Assembly: GCA_020160955.1 (NCBI GenBank)
Contig: JAIUOX010000005.1
Location: 1-64,000 of the forward strand
DNA from: Pseudomonadota bacterium
GTDB lineage: Bacteria; Pseudomonadota; Alphaproteobacteria; Reyranellales; Reyranellaceae
Direction: 5' to 3'
Length of the DNA: 64,000 nt
Each line of letters begins with the position of its first letter. Position 1 is the stretch's first letter. The notes under the pieces are model-generated. The model worked only from the letters and a program-made list of their open reading frames with translations, ran no database searches and was not told the DNA's origin. The translations under genes and the position numbers were made by a program. Below, one piece after another: positions 40,172-48,436 of the stretch.

Positions 40172-41350
40172 TCACGCTGGCCTCCGGCGGCCGAGCACGC
40201 CGCCCAGCGCGGCCAGCAGGGCGAGCGCAGCGGCCAGCGGGCCGAACCCCTCGAAGCCGGTCCAGCCGATCATCGCGGCGCCCAGCGCGGCGGCGCCGAC
40301 CCAGCCGACGCTGGCCGAGGTGCCGTTGAGACCCAGCACGGTGCCGCGGATGTCCTCGGGGACCGCCGCCAGCGCCGCCATGTAGGACGGCCGGCCGAGC
40401 GCGTTCAGCAGCACGTAGACGAAGCCCAGCGCCACCGAGACGGCGGGGCTGGGGTGCCACAGGAAGAGGACGAGCGCGGCGCCGCCCGACAGCGCCATGG
40501 CGACGGCGAAGGTCAGCAGCCGGTCGCGCACGCGGTCGGCGACCTGGCCGCCGAGGACGGTGCCGCCCATGTTGCCGGCGGCGAACAGGGCCAGCGGGAT
40601 CGCGAGTTCGCCGAGCGACAGGCCGTAGGTCGATTGCAGGAAGGCGGCGAAGTAGACGGCCGCCAGCCCGTAGCAAATGCGCTCGGCGACGCCGATGCCG
40701 AGCAGGCCGAGCACGCGGCCGGTCAGCGCCTTGCGCATCGAGGTGCGCGGTCCGCCGCGGCCGTGTCCCGCCGAGCCGCGCCCGACCGTCAGCAGCATGC
40801 CGAGGCTGCCGGCCAGCGCGAGGGCGCCGACGCAGACCAGCCAGCCGCGCCAGCCGATCAGCGAGCCGACCGCGGCGGCCATCGGCACGCCGACCAGCAG
40901 GGTGAGCGACTGGCCGCTCATCACCCAGCCCAGCGCGCGGCCGCGCTGGCTGTCGGGGACGCGGCCGGCGACCTCGGTGTAGACGGTGCCGGTGAACGCG
41001 CCGCAGCAGGCGCCGCCGGCGGTGGCCCACACCGCGACCCAGAGGAAGGAGCCGGCCATCGCCTGCGCCACCAGGGTCGCGGCGAGGCCGAGCAGCGTCA
41101 CGATCAGCACGAGGCGCCGGCCGACGCGGTCGGCCATCCAGCCGGCGGCGGCCGAGGAGGTGCCCCAGGCGGTCGCGGTCAGCGACACGAGGTTGGCGAC
41201 CAGCGGCATCGAGACCGAGAGGTCGGCCGACATCTCGAGCAGGAAGGGCGCGCGCGTCGTGCCGCTCGAGGTGGCGGCGAACGAGCCGAGGCAGGCGGCG
41301 CCGATCAGGGCCCACGGAAGCGCCGCGGCGGGAACCGGCTTGGCGGTCAT
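40172..41350 (-). CDS. MFS transporter within the ABC importer operon
   Basis: A 392-residue carrier with about twelve hydrophobic segments. The MFS loop between segments 2 and 3 reads AGWMADRVGRRLVL, and the half-repeat reads GGQVADRVRDRLLT. It belongs to the sugar-efflux/drug-resistance-like branch by general look; the substrate is unknown. The start lies two bases after the stop of the DppB-type permease, and the stop ten bases before the DppC-type one, so it is embedded in the operon and surely co-transcribed. Confidence 0.85.
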   Translation of the reverse strand: MTAKPVPAAALPWALIGAACLGSFAATSSGTTRAPFLLEMSADLSVSMPLVANLVSLTATAWGTSSAAAGWMADRVGRRLVLIVTLLGLAATLVAQAMAGSFLWVAVWATAGGACCGAFTGTVYTEVAGRVPDSQRGRALGWVMSGQSLTLLVGVPMAAAVGSLIGWRGWLVCVGALALAGSLGMLLTVGRGSAGHGRGGPRTSMRKALTGRVLGLLGIGVAERICYGLAAVYFAAFLQSTYGLSLGELAIPLALFAAGNMGGTVLGGQVADRVRDRLLTFAVAMALSGGAALVLFLWHPSPAVSVALGFVYVLLNALGRPSYMAALAAVPEDIRGTVLGLNGTSASVGWVGAAALGAAMIGWTGFEGFGPLAAALALLAALGGVLGRRRPA

Positions 41351-41352
41351 GG

Positions 41353-42381
41353 TCAGCCGCCCGCCGTGCCGAGCCGGGCGCGGTCGACGCGCAGGCGCGG
41401 ATCGATCGTGACGTACAGCAGGTCGACCAGGAAATTGATCGAGACGAAGATCAGCGAGACCATCACGAGGTAGGCGGCCATCACCGGGATGTCGGCGAAC
41501 TGCACCGACTGGATGAACAGCTGGCCCATGCCGGGCCACTGGAACACCGTCTCGGTGATGATCGAGAAGGCGATCAGGCCGCCGACCTGGATGCCGATCA
41601 CGGTGATCACCGGCAGCAGCGTGTTCTTGAGTGCGTGCCGGAAATGCACCGCGCGGTTGGTCAGGCCGCGGGCGCGGGCGAACTTGATGTAGTCGGTGCG
41701 CAGCACCTCCAGCATCTGCGAGCGCACCAGCCGCAGCACCAGCGTCATCTGGAACAGCGACAGCGTGAAGGCCGGAAGCACCAGCGCCTTCAGCCCGCTG
41801 GCGGTCAGCAGCCCGGTGCTCCAGCCGCCGACATTGACGGTCTCGCCGCGGCCGAACGACGGGAAGCACCAGTCGCCGGCGAGGCCAATCGCCGGCGCCC
41901 AGCTCTTGCACTCGACCGAGAAGACGTAGATCAGCAGGATGCCGATGACGAAGGTCGGCATGGCGACGCCGGCCAGCGAGAAGGTCATCACCACGGTGCT
42001 GTCGGGCGTGTTGCGCCGCAGCGCCGTCAGCACGCCGAGCGGCAGGCCCATCGCCAGCGCCAGCAGCGCCGCCGCGGCGACCAGCTCGAGCGTCGCCGGC
42101 ATGCGCTCGACGATCAGGTCCGAGACCGGCCGGGCGAGGCGGTAGCTCTTGCCGAAGTTGCCGCGCACGGCGTTTCCGAGGAAGCGGGCGAACTGCACCG
42201 GCACCGCGTCCTCGAGCCCGAGCTCGTGGCGCATCTCGGCGCGCTCGGCGGCCGTCGCTTCCTGGCCGACCATGTTGCTCACCGGGTCGCCCACGAAGTT
42301 GAACAGCACGAAGCACAGGAACGCGACCGCCAGCATGACGGCAACGGACTGGAGCAGGCGGGAGACGACGAACGACAGCAT
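41353..42381 (-). CDS. ABC transporter permease, DppB/OppB type
   Basis: A 342-residue inner-membrane permease. The N-terminal RLLQSVAVMLAVAFLCFVLF segment, a large periplasmic loop with VQFARFLGNAVRGNFGKSY, and five further hydrophobic segments fit DppB. The EAA loop is ARARGLTNRAVHFRHALKN near residue 240. An unusual Cys-containing periplasmic stretch (VECKSW ... DWCFPSF) lies near residue 165-190. It follows the binding-protein gene, from which it is separated by a stem-loop. Confidence 0.93.
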   Translation of the reverse strand: MLSFVVSRLLQSVAVMLAVAFLCFVLFNFVGDPVSNMVGQEATAAERAEMRHELGLEDAVPVQFARFLGNAVRGNFGKSYRLARPVSDLIVERMPATLELVAAAALLALAMGLPLGVLTALRRNTPDSTVVMTFSLAGVAMPTFVIGILLIYVFSVECKSWAPAIGLAGDWCFPSFGRGETVNVGGWSTGLLTASGLKALVLPAFTLSLFQMTLVLRLVRSQMLEVLRTDYIKFARARGLTNRAVHFRHALKNTLLPVITVIGIQVGGLIAFSIITETVFQWPGMGQLFIQSVQFADIPVMAAYLVMVSLIFVSINFLVDLLYVTIDPRLRVDRARLGTAGG

Positions 42382-42386
42382 CTGGA

Positions 42387-42425
42387 CCTTCGCCTCCCCA
42401 TCCTATGGCGGCGGGGAGGCGAAGG
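42387..42425 (-). other. Intercistronic stem-loop between binding protein and permease genes
   Basis: CCTTCGCCTCCCC (42387-42399) pairs perfectly with GGGGAGGCGAAGG (42413-42425) across a 13-base loop. On the transcript it lies seven bases after the binding-protein stop and immediately before the permease Shine-Dalgarno region. It has no U-run, so it is more likely an mRNA-stabilising or translation-controlling element than a full terminator. Confidence 0.75.
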
Positions 42426-42431
42426 ATCAAC

Positions 42432-44012
42432 TCACTTGATCTTCGCGTACTTGAAGTTCGGCGAGTCGTTGGCGAAGATCGGCATCGTCACCTTGTCGCT
42501 CATCGCCCAGACGATGACCTGGTGATGCAGCGGCAGGTAGGGCATGTCCTCGACCGCGATCTTCCAGGCGTCGGCGATCATCTGGTCGCGCTTGGCCTGG
42601 TCGACCTCCTTCAGCATCGCGTCGGTCAGCTCGTCCATCTTCGGGTTGCTGTAGCCGATGAAGTTCCAGCTGCCGACCTTCTTGGCGGCGTCGTTGGTCT
42701 GGTACAGGAAAGTGAAGACGTAGTGCGAATCGAGCGTCGGCACGCCCCAGCCGACCAGGAAGAAGCTGGAATCCTTCTTCTGGACCTTCGGGAAGTGCAG
42801 GGTCTTCGACCGCGACTGCAGGTCGACCTTGATGCCGATCTGGGCGAGCATGCCGGTGACCGCCTGGCAGATCTGCTCGTCGTTGTTGTAGCGGTCGTTC
42901 GAGCAGTCGAGGGTGACCGTGAAGCCGTTGGGATAGCCTGCCTCGGCCATCAGCTTCTTCGCCGCCGCGACGTCGTACTTCAGGCGCTTGTCGAGTTCCT
43001 TGGTGTAGCCGTGCACGCCCGGCGAGGTGACGAGGCCGGCCGGCGACGAGTAGTTGCGCATGACCTTCGACTTGATCGCCTCGATGTCGATCGCCTGGTA
43101 CATCGCCTGGCGCACGCGCTTGTCGGCGAACGGGTTCTTGCCCTTGACGTCGGAGTACTTGAGCTCGGCCGAGCCCATGTCGACGCCTAGGAAGATCGAG
43201 CGGACCTGCGCGGTCTCCTCGGTCTTGAGGCCGGGCGTCTGGCGGATGCGCGCGATGTCCTGCAGCGGCGCGTCGAGCACGAAGTCGACCTGGCCGGAGA
43301 TCAGTGCCGCAACGCGCGTCGCCGGCTCCTTGATCGGCGTGTAGACCAGCTCGTCGGGATAGTCGGGGAATTCCTTGGCGCCCCAGTAGGTCGGGTTCTT
43401 GGTCAGCACGGTGCGCACGTCGGGGTCGCGCTGCTTGACGACGTAGGGACCGGTGCCCATCGCGTTGCGCACCGCGAAGGTCTCTTCCTTGTCCTTGTAG
43501 CTCTGCGGCTTGGTGACGTTGTGCTTCTCGGACCACGCCTTCGACATGATCAGGATCGAGGTCGCGTAGTCGGGCAGGATCGGGTTCGGCCCGTTGGTGA
43601 CGATGTGCACCGTCAGCGGGTCGATTGCCTTCACCTCCTTGATCGAGGAGATGTAAGAGCGGAAGTCGGAGGTCGGCGCCAGCGCGCGGGTGTAGCTGAA
43701 CGCCACGTCCTCGGCGGTGAACGGCGTGCCGTCGCTGAACTTGACGTCGGGCCGCAGCTTGAATTCCCAGGTGTCGGGCGCCACCGGCTTCCACGACAGC
43801 GCCAGCGTCGGCACCTTGGCCAGCTTCGGATCGCGGCCGATCAGCGGCTCGTAGACGTGAAGGTTCATGGCCGTGGTCGGCCCCTCGTTCTGCGAGTGCG
43901 GGTCGAGGGTCAGGGCATCGCCCTGGCTGGCCCAGCGCAGCGTCTTGGCTTCGACCGCCGTCGTGACGCAGAGCGCCGCCGCGGCGAGGGCCGCCATACG
44001 CGCAATCAACAT
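42432..44012 (-). CDS. ABC transporter substrate-binding protein, family 5
   Basis: A 526-residue periplasmic peptide/nickel-type binding protein (SBP_bac_5). Signal peptide to VEAKT (about 22). The typical start is LRWASQGDALTLDPHSQNEG; the PLIGRDPK and WEFKLRPDVKFSDGTPFTAE motifs follow. The ligand is unknown; family members bind oligopeptides, nickel, glutathione or opines. It is first in the operon with both permeases. No ATPase genes are present in the block, so the importer must borrow ATPases from elsewhere or they are encoded at another locus. Confidence 0.93.
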   Translation of the reverse strand: MLIARMAALAAAALCVTTAVEAKTLRWASQGDALTLDPHSQNEGPTTAMNLHVYEPLIGRDPKLAKVPTLALSWKPVAPDTWEFKLRPDVKFSDGTPFTAEDVAFSYTRALAPTSDFRSYISSIKEVKAIDPLTVHIVTNGPNPILPDYATSILIMSKAWSEKHNVTKPQSYKDKEETFAVRNAMGTGPYVVKQRDPDVRTVLTKNPTYWGAKEFPDYPDELVYTPIKEPATRVAALISGQVDFVLDAPLQDIARIRQTPGLKTEETAQVRSIFLGVDMGSAELKYSDVKGKNPFADKRVRQAMYQAIDIEAIKSKVMRNYSSPAGLVTSPGVHGYTKELDKRLKYDVAAAKKLMAEAGYPNGFTVTLDCSNDRYNNDEQICQAVTGMLAQIGIKVDLQSRSKTLHFPKVQKKDSSFFLVGWGVPTLDSHYVFTFLYQTNDAAKKVGSWNFIGYSNPKMDELTDAMLKEVDQAKRDQMIADAWKIAVEDMPYLPLHHQVIVWAMSDKVTMPIFANDSPNFKYAKIK

Positions 44013-44114
44013 GAAACTGCCTCCTGCAGTTGTTATGTATCGACCCTAGCCAGCGTCTCCCGGCCGATCAATGCCGCGTCGGTCGGCGCGGCCGGATCGT
44101 GCTAGGAAAGGGAC

Positions 44115-45146
44115 ATGATCAGGACCCTGACCGCCGGCTGGCTGGCCGGCCTGCTGGTGCTGCTGGCCGGCGCCGCCGCCGACGCCCAGCAGCGGACCCG
44201 CCTCGAGGTCTACTCGACGCTGGAGATCGAGAACCTCAACGACTTCAAGAAGCTGTTCGAGGCCGAGAATCGCGATCTCGAGATCCAGTGGATCAACGAC
44301 GCCACCGGTGTCGTGACCGCCCGCCTGCTGGCCGAGCAGGGCAACCAGCGCGGCGACGCGATCTGGGGGCTGGCGGTGACCTCGATGCTGCAACTGGAGA
44401 AGCGCGGCCTGCTGGAGCCCTACGCGCCGAAGAACCTCGCCGCGCTCAAGCCGGGCTTCCGCGACCCCGCCGACCCGCCGTCGTGGGTCGGGCTGATGGC
44501 CTGGGTGGCGGCGGTCTGCTTCAACACCGCGGAGGCGGAAAAACTCGGCCTGCCGAAGCCGGCCTCGTGGAAGGACCTGCTCGATCCGCGCTTCAAGGGC
44601 AAGCTGACCATGCCGCACCCCGCCTCGTCGGGCACCGGCTACTTCCACGTCGCGGCGTGGATCCAGATGTTCGGCGAGGCCGAGGCCTGGGCCTTCATGG
44701 ACCGGCTGCACGAGAACATCGCCCTGTACGAGCACTCCGGCACGCGGCCGTGCCGGCAGGCCGCCGCCGGCGAGTTCCCGGTCGGCATCTCCGCCGAACT
44801 GGCGGCCGCCAGCGCACGCCAGAAGGGCGCCCCGGTCGAGGGCCTACTGATGAAGGAGGGCGGCGGCTGGGACATGGATACGGCGGCGATCCTGAAAGGC
44901 ACGCGCAAGCCGGAGGCGGCGCGCCGCCTGATCGACTTCGCGACCAGCCGCAAGGCCAACGAGTTCTACGCCACCTTCATCAGCCAGGTCGCGATCCCGG
45001 GCATCGCCACCACCATTCCGTTCTATCCGGCGGGTGTCGCCGACTCGATGATCAAGAACGACTTCGCGTGGTCGTCCGACAACCGGGCCCGCATCCTCGC
45101 CGAGTGGACGCGGCGTTACGAGGGCAAGGCGGCCAAGAAGAACTAG
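44115..45146 (+). CDS. Periplasmic binding protein, 2-aminoethylphosphonate/iron-type (SBP_bac_1-like)
   Basis: A 343-residue binding protein with a signal peptide (to about residue 24, ADAQQ). The N-terminal LEVYSTLEIENLNDFKKLFE, the WINDATGVVTARLLAEQGNQ region and GDAIWGLAVTSMLQLEKRGL resemble the putative 2-aminoethylphosphonate-binding family. It is followed eight bases later by a flavoprotein gene whose Shine-Dalgarno overlaps its TAG stop, so the two are coupled. No permease or ATPase lies beside it, and it is divergent from the peptide-type binding protein. Confidence 0.82.
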   Translation: MIRTLTAGWLAGLLVLLAGAAADAQQRTRLEVYSTLEIENLNDFKKLFEAENRDLEIQWINDATGVVTARLLAEQGNQRGDAIWGLAVTSMLQLEKRGLLEPYAPKNLAALKPGFRDPADPPSWVGLMAWVAAVCFNTAEAEKLGLPKPASWKDLLDPRFKGKLTMPHPASSGTGYFHVAAWIQMFGEAEAWAFMDRLHENIALYEHSGTRPCRQAAAGEFPVGISAELAAASARQKGAPVEGLLMKEGGGWDMDTAAILKGTRKPEAARRLIDFATSRKANEFYATFISQVAIPGIATTIPFYPAGVADSMIKNDFAWSSDNRARILAEWTRRYEGKAAKKN

Positions 45147-45154
45147 GAGGCCGG

Positions 45155-46939
45155 ATGAAGCGACGCGAGATCATCGCGGCGGCGGCACTGGCGGCGCTCG
45201 CATCGCCGCTGCGGGCGCAGGATCGGCCCTTTCGACGCGTCCTGCCGGGCGATCCCGGCTGGCCCTCGGCCGCCGAGTGGCAGGCCCTGTCCGATCGCGT
45301 CGGTGGCCAGCTCGTCGCGCCGCGCTCCCCGCTCGACGCTTGCCGCGCCGCCCCGGACGGCGAGGCCTGCGCGCGCTTCTTCCGCGAGATGAAGAACCCT
45401 TGGGCGATCGGCGACAACGTGGCGCTGACCCAGACCAGCGGGTGGGCCGACGCCTGGACCTCGCAGCCGAGCGCCTGGGCGGTCGCCGCGCGCCACGCCG
45501 GCGACGTCGCCGCCGCGGTCGACTTCGCGCGCCGGCATCGCCTGCGCCTCGTGGTCAAGGGCGGCGGCCATTCCTACCAGGGCACGTCCAACGCGGCGGG
45601 CTCGCTCCTCGTCTGGACGCGGCCGATGAACCGCGTCGAGCTGCACGATTCCTTCGTGCCCCAGGGCTGCAGCGTCGCGCCGCAGCCGGCGATCTCGCTG
45701 GGCGCCGGCACGGTATGGCTGCACGCCTACGCCGCCGCGGCGAAGGCCGGCCGCTACGTGCAGGGCGGCGGCTGCGCCACGGTGGGTGTCGCGGGACTGA
45801 TCCAGAGCGGCGGCTTCGGCACCTTCTCCAAGCAGTTCGGCATGGCCGCGGCAGGGCTGCTCGAAGCCGAGGTCGTGACCGCCGACGGCAGCGTGCGGGT
45901 GGTGAATGCGTGCCGCGAGCCCGACCTGTTCTGGGCGCTGAAGGGCGGGGGCGGCGGCGGTTTCGGCGTCGTCACGCGGATCACGCTCCGCACGCACCCG
46001 TTGCCCGAGACGTTCGGCGGCATCTTTGCCACCGTGCGCGCGACGTCCGACGACGCCTTTCGCCGGCTGATCGCCCGCTTCGTCGCGTTCTACCGCGAGC
46101 GCCTGTTCAACCCGGCATGGGGCGAACAGGCAACGGTGCGGCCCGACAACACGCTCGAGATCGCGATGGTGTTCCAGGGCATCGACGAGGCGGCGGCCCG
46201 CGCGGCGTGGCAGCCTTTCTTCGCGGCGGTCGCGGCCGACCCGTCGTCCTCCGCGATGGCGGAGCCGCCGCTGTTCGCGGCCGTTCCGGCACGCCATTTC
46301 TGGGACGCCGCCTGGATGAAGGCCAATGCGCGGCCGTTCGTGCTCGACGACGACCGGCCGGGCGCGCCGGGCGACAACATCTTCTGGCGCGGCAACCTCG
46401 GCGAGACCGGCTGGACCCTGCACGGCTACGAATCGGCGTGGCTGCCGGCCTCGCTGATCGAACCCGCGGCGCAGGCGCGGCTGGTCGAGGCGCTGTTCGC
46501 GGGGTCACGCCACTGGCGGATCGGCCTGCACGTCAACAAGGGGCTGGCGGGTGGCCCGGCGATCAACCAGGCCGAGGCGCGCGACACGGCGACCAACCCG
46601 GCGGTGGCCGACGCCTTCGCGCTGGCGATCAGCGCGGCCTCGGGGCCGCCGTCCTTCCCGGGGATCGCCGGCCACGAACCCGACCTCGCCAGGGCCCGCG
46701 CCGAGGCGCGCCGCGTCACCGCGGCGATGGACGAGATGCGCCGGCTGCAGCCGCGGCCGGCGTCCTACGTGTCGGAGGCGAGCTTCTTCGGCGACGACTG
46801 GCGCGCGGCCTACTGGGGCGACAACTACGCGCGGCTGCGCGCGGTGAAGCAGCGCGTCGACCCGGAGGGATTGTTCTTCGTCCACCACGGCGTCGGCAGC
46901 GAGGACTGGAGCCCCGACGGGCTCACGCGGCTGAAGTAG
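45155..46939 (+). CDS. Berberine-bridge-type FAD-linked oxidase, exported
   Basis: A 594-residue FAD-binding PCMH-type oxidoreductase. MKRREIIAAAALAALASPLRA looks like a twin-arginine-style signal (split about 1-21), so it is likely periplasmic. His139 in KGGGHSYQGTSN and Cys207 in GGGCATVGVAG fit a bicovalently bound FAD. The C-terminal BBE segment contains YWGDNYARLRAVKQRVDPEG, ending in FFVHHGVGSED. Such enzymes oxidise carbohydrates, alkaloids or other alcohols with O2; the substrate is unknown. The last 17 bases overlap plsY on the opposite strand. Confidence 0.9.
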   Translation: MKRREIIAAAALAALASPLRAQDRPFRRVLPGDPGWPSAAEWQALSDRVGGQLVAPRSPLDACRAAPDGEACARFFREMKNPWAIGDNVALTQTSGWADAWTSQPSAWAVAARHAGDVAAAVDFARRHRLRLVVKGGGHSYQGTSNAAGSLLVWTRPMNRVELHDSFVPQGCSVAPQPAISLGAGTVWLHAYAAAAKAGRYVQGGGCATVGVAGLIQSGGFGTFSKQFGMAAAGLLEAEVVTADGSVRVVNACREPDLFWALKGGGGGGFGVVTRITLRTHPLPETFGGIFATVRATSDDAFRRLIARFVAFYRERLFNPAWGEQATVRPDNTLEIAMVFQGIDEAAARAAWQPFFAAVAADPSSSAMAEPPLFAAVPARHFWDAAWMKANARPFVLDDDRPGAPGDNIFWRGNLGETGWTLHGYESAWLPASLIEPAAQARLVEALFAGSRHWRIGLHVNKGLAGGPAINQAEARDTATNPAVADAFALAISAASGPPSFPGIAGHEPDLARARAEARRVTAAMDEMRRLQPRPASYVSEASFFGDDWRAAYWGDNYARLRAVKQRVDPEGLFFVHHGVGSEDWSPDGLTRLK

Positions 46940-47540
46940 GCCCCTCGGCGCGCTGGCCGATCTTCGACTCGGTGCCCTTCAGCAGGCGCGCGATGTTCTC
47001 GTGGTGCTTCACCCAGACCAGCGGCACCAGCAGCGTGAGGAGCCACGCCGCGCGCTGATCGAGCAGGAACCACGCGGCGATCGCGGCGATCACGACGCAG
47101 AGCAGCGCTGCCAGCGACGAGAAGCGGAAGAGGGCGGCGAACACCAGCCAGGCGGCGCAGGCGATCGCGCCGACCATCCACGACAGGCCCCACATGATGC
47201 CGAGCGTGGTCGCCACGCCCTTGCCGCCACGGAAGCCCAGCCACACCGGGAACATGTGCCCGAGCACCGCGCCGGCCGCGGCGGCGACCGGGTCCCAGCC
47301 GAGCGCGCGGGCGACCAGCACGGCGGCCACGCCCTTCAGCGCGTCGAGCAGCAGGGTGGCCGCCGCCAGTCCCTTGCGGCCGGTGCGCAGCACGTTGGTG
47401 GCGCCGATGTTGCCCGAGCCGACCTTGCGGATGTCGCCCAGCCCCGCGGCGCGGGTCAGCAGCAGGCCGAACGGGATCGAGCCCAGCAGGTAACCGAGCC
47501 CCAGGGCGAGCAGCAGGCCGGTGATCAGGGGCGTGACCAT
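46923..47540 (-). CDS. plsY: Glycerol-3-phosphate acyltransferase PlsY
   Basis: Integral membrane enzyme that acylates glycerol-3-phosphate with acyl-phosphate in phospholipid synthesis. 205 residues with five or so hydrophobic segments. Motif 1 is GSIPFGLLLTR; motif 2 VGSGNIGATNVLR; motif 3 has FRGGKGVATTLG. In many Alphaproteobacteria plsY stands between pyrC and dprA; here an exported hypothetical gene lies on the pyrC side and about 7.7 kb of other genes lie on the dprA side. Confidence 0.95.
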   Translation of the reverse strand: MVTPLITGLLLALGLGYLLGSIPFGLLLTRAAGLGDIRKVGSGNIGATNVLRTGRKGLAAATLLLDALKGVAAVLVARALGWDPVAAAAGAVLGHMFPVWLGFRGGKGVATTLGIMWGLSWMVGAIACAAWLVFAALFRFSSLAALLCVVIAAIAAWFLLDQRAAWLLTLLVPLVWVKHHENIARLLKGTESKIGQRAEGPTSAA

Positions 47541-47547
47541 GGATGCC

Positions 47548-48357
47548 TCAGGGGCTCAGCAGCTTGCAGTTGGTCGAATCGATGTAGGCCGTGGTCGGCG
47601 GGCCGATCAGCTCGCTGGTGATCTGCTCGCCCGGCTGGATGGTGATCGGGCCGAAGTAGTCGGTCGAGACCGGCTGGCCGGCATTCATGAAGGTGCATTC
47701 GGCGCGCGTGGTCACCGGGTTGCGCGTGTTCGAGGTCAGCGTGACCGTGACCTGCCAGTAGCGCGACTCGCCGTAGGTGAGGTTGGCGGCGCCCAGCACG
47801 ACCAGCGGCTGCGGCGTCGAGAAGTTCGGCACGGCGCGGGGACCGGTGCGGCGCACGCTCGGCGTCGGCTTCGGTCCCAGCACCTCGGGCGGCCGGTAGC
47901 CGCTGCTGCGCGGATCGAACGCGGCGTCGGGATCGCGCGGCGCGGGGGCCGGCTGGGTGCCGCCGCCGCCCAGCGTCGCGACGCCGCCGCCGGGCACGCC
48001 GAGCGGCTGCGGCGACAGCGGTTGCGCGTTGATCGAGCCACCGGAGCTGCCGCCGGCCGGCGGTTGCAGCGGCGTCGGGGTCAGGGTCTGCGGCGGCGCC
48101 GGCGCGGGTGTCGGCGCGGCCTGCAGCGGGGTCGGCGTCGGGGCCGGCGTGGCGGCGCCGGCCGGCGGCGCGACGCCGCCGATCTGCGTCTGCAGCCGGT
48201 CGTAGCAGGACAGGCGGGCCTGGGTTTCCGTCATCTCGCCGCAGATCTGGATGTGCCGGGTCAGCGCGTCGAGCAGGTCGTCGCGGCGCTGCTGGGCGTG
48301 GCCGGCGCCGGCGAAGGCGGTGACCGCGACGCCGATAAGGAGAGACTGTCGAAGCAT
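47548..48357 (-). CDS. Exported Pro/Thr/Gly-rich protein of unknown function
   Basis: A 269-residue protein with a signal peptide (to about residue 21, AGHAQ). Residues 25-60 contain an ICGEMTETQARLSCYDRL segment with two cysteines; the RLxCYD type of motif recurs in many small alphaproteobacterial secreted proteins. A long linker (about 65-165) is made of Pro, Thr, Ala and Gly. The C-terminal part (about 185-269) starts PQPLVVLGAANLTYG and looks like a folded beta domain, with cysteines at CTFMN and NCKLL. I assign no function. It sits between pyrC and plsY on the same strand. Confidence 0.72.
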   Translation of the reverse strand: MLRQSLLIGVAVTAFAGAGHAQQRRDDLLDALTRHIQICGEMTETQARLSCYDRLQTQIGGVAPPAGAATPAPTPTPLQAAPTPAPAPPQTLTPTPLQPPAGGSSGGSINAQPLSPQPLGVPGGGVATLGGGGTQPAPAPRDPDAAFDPRSSGYRPPEVLGPKPTPSVRRTGPRAVPNFSTPQPLVVLGAANLTYGESRYWQVTVTLTSNTRNPVTTRAECTFMNAGQPVSTDYFGPITIQPGEQITSELIGPPTTAYIDSTNCKLLSP

Positions 48358-48436
48358 CGAGCTGCGTCCTGGAAGGGGGAACGGCGCGACCATAGCAGAC
48401 GAAGCGGCCGTTTGAAGGCAGGGTTTCGGGCGCCCG

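Noticed and set aside
40172-42430. One 752-codon frame that seems to fuse a permease-region protein to the MFS carrier
   Set aside because: The first half is an out-of-frame reading of the DppB-type permease. The real MFS starts at ATG 41350.
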